The notes under the pieces: model-generated
Database searches by the model: none
Seen by the model: the letters and a program-made list of their open reading frames with translations, nothing else
Told to the model about the DNA's origin: nothing
Program-made: the position numbers and the translations under genes
Shown: positions 63,130 through 64,000 of the stretch, one piece after another
Layout of the letters: the number at the start of each line of letters is the position of its first letter
How positions within the stretch are numbered: position 1 is the stretch's first letter
Assembly (NCBI GenBank): GCA_903813345.2
Contig: CAIIXF020000009.1
Span: 8,982,030-9,046,029, forward strand
Direction of reading: 5' to 3'
Length of the DNA: 64,000 nt
Source: Owenia fusiformis
Taxonomy: Eukaryota; Annelida; Polychaeta; Sabellida; Oweniidae

Positions 63130-64000
63130 AAATGAAAAAAGAACAAAGGATAAACACTTACCCAGACAGAGCGAGAGAAATAGGTCATTTCTGCATTAGC
63201 ATCTGATGTGGAAGTGAAGCTGTTATGAGCAGAGAGGCTGAAGATATCACATTCCATTATCCCATGTTTAAAATGTCAAACTTATCAAAACATTTCAAAT
63301 TATTTCCTTTGAATTTTGGAATAGTAAAATAATGTTTACACATTTCTATTCAATAAACATCTTCATTTGACAAGTATTTGCTTCATTCATGATCTTTTCA
63401 GTATTATCCACTATATTTCTTATTTTATTCATAAATATCAGATGATACTAATTTCAAGGATGTCCTGCATAAGAGAATGTCTTTCTAGAGCTTTGGAATA
63501 TCACTTAGGATTACCCTATTAGAAGACAAACTGTCAGTAAGTTCTCCTGATATAAATCCAATATTATTGGTGTTAGACCTGGCTTATTAGTAAAATAGTA
63601 AGACCTGTTAATCCATAGACAGTGTAGGTACATGATATCTTGTCACCTAAACCCACAACTGGGATTGTTTGGTGCAATTGCACCCCCCCCCCCCATCCTC
63701 ACAAAAAATCTATTTTGTAAAATTTGTTCAAAAAACATTAACAAATTGTAGTTTGAAATGCTCAGAATGCACCATATACTGTGTATTGTTTTTTAATTTC
63801 TGGGGGTGTACCCCTGTACCCCCCCCCCTTCGCTGGCAGTGGTGCAAACCCAAAAATTCAAAACCAATTACTCAGATGCGAGTATGTAGTTACCAGTTTC
63901 GCCACCAGGTGGCTGATTCGGGGGAATTAACATGGCAGGGTATTACAAAATTCCCTTAAACTTGAATATGCATCAGTTTTAATGGTTCACTTTTCATATT
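63130..64000. other. Upstream intron or 5' flank of TRMT10A-like gene
   Basis: Starts with a strong minus-strand acceptor (gttcttttttcatttcag). No first exon or promoter is recognisable. C runs at about 63683 and 63819. Confidence 0.45.

Overview
The window is nuclear DNA of an animal, probably an aquatic invertebrate. The evidence is a spliced, animal-type TRMT10A-like tRNA methyltransferase gene, GT-AG introns, strongly AT-rich non-coding DNA, and a dense mix of metazoan mobile elements: mariner, LINE, Ty3/gypsy-type LTR elements, a Mutator-like transposase and a Polinton-type DNA polymerase remnant. The style of the 135-bp and 161-bp tandem arrays suggests a mollusc or similar marine phylum, but I cannot fix the phylum from the sequence.

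Right half (35.0-63.1 kb): one conserved host gene, TRMT10A-like, lies on the minus strand. It has six coding exons, all with GT-AG junctions and compatible phases, and encodes about 411 residues. Its introns are 373 bp, 18.7 kb, 2.2 kb, 2.1 kb and 3.4 kb in order from the 3' end. The 2-3 kb introns carry tandem arrays of 135-bp and 161-bp units. The 18.7-kb intron holds LTR fragments, a Mutator-like transposase fragment, LINE 3' fragments, perfect hairpins, and several small plus-strand reading frames. The clearest of these is a family of four tandem copies of an 80-codon frame, two of them preceded by TATA/CCAAT-type promoter sequences.

Left half (0-35 kb): no recognisable conserved host gene. 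It holds a mariner relic (0.15-1.2 kb), a tRNA-like sequence (2.2 kb), a two-exon unknown gene (3.3-3.9 kb), a triplicated 341-bp exon unit followed by C2H2 zinc-finger exons (5.7-7.6 kb), the N-terminal part of a Polinton-type DNA polymerase B (8.8-9.3 kb), an intact-frame but 5'-truncated LINE with a 9-bp target duplication (10.3-13.4 kb), an unknown gene with at least three phase-0 exons (14.6-16.2 kb), gypsy gag and RT fragments with an LTR (16.5-17.8 kb), a second degenerate locus with a helical frame followed by zinc fingers (20.3-22.0 kb), a tandem of non-coding LTR elements (24.8-30.3 kb), a GC-rich zinc-finger frame (31.5-32.0 kb), and a gypsy LTR element with an unusually long antisense tRNA-Leu sequence at its primer site (32.9-34.2 kb).

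Several segments occur more than once in the window. These include 13.86-14.6 = 23.45-24.3 kb, 17.27-20.24 = 36.7-38.9 kb as a collinear pair, 9.35-9.71 = 32.5-32.9 kb, 18.07-18.40 = 47.03-47.37 kb, and an inverted copy of part of a TRMT10A intron at 22.2 kb. The most unusual material is the set of small, exon-like frames of unknown function that recur in families. They share 5' leaders and 3' modules between the left half and the large TRMT10A intron.
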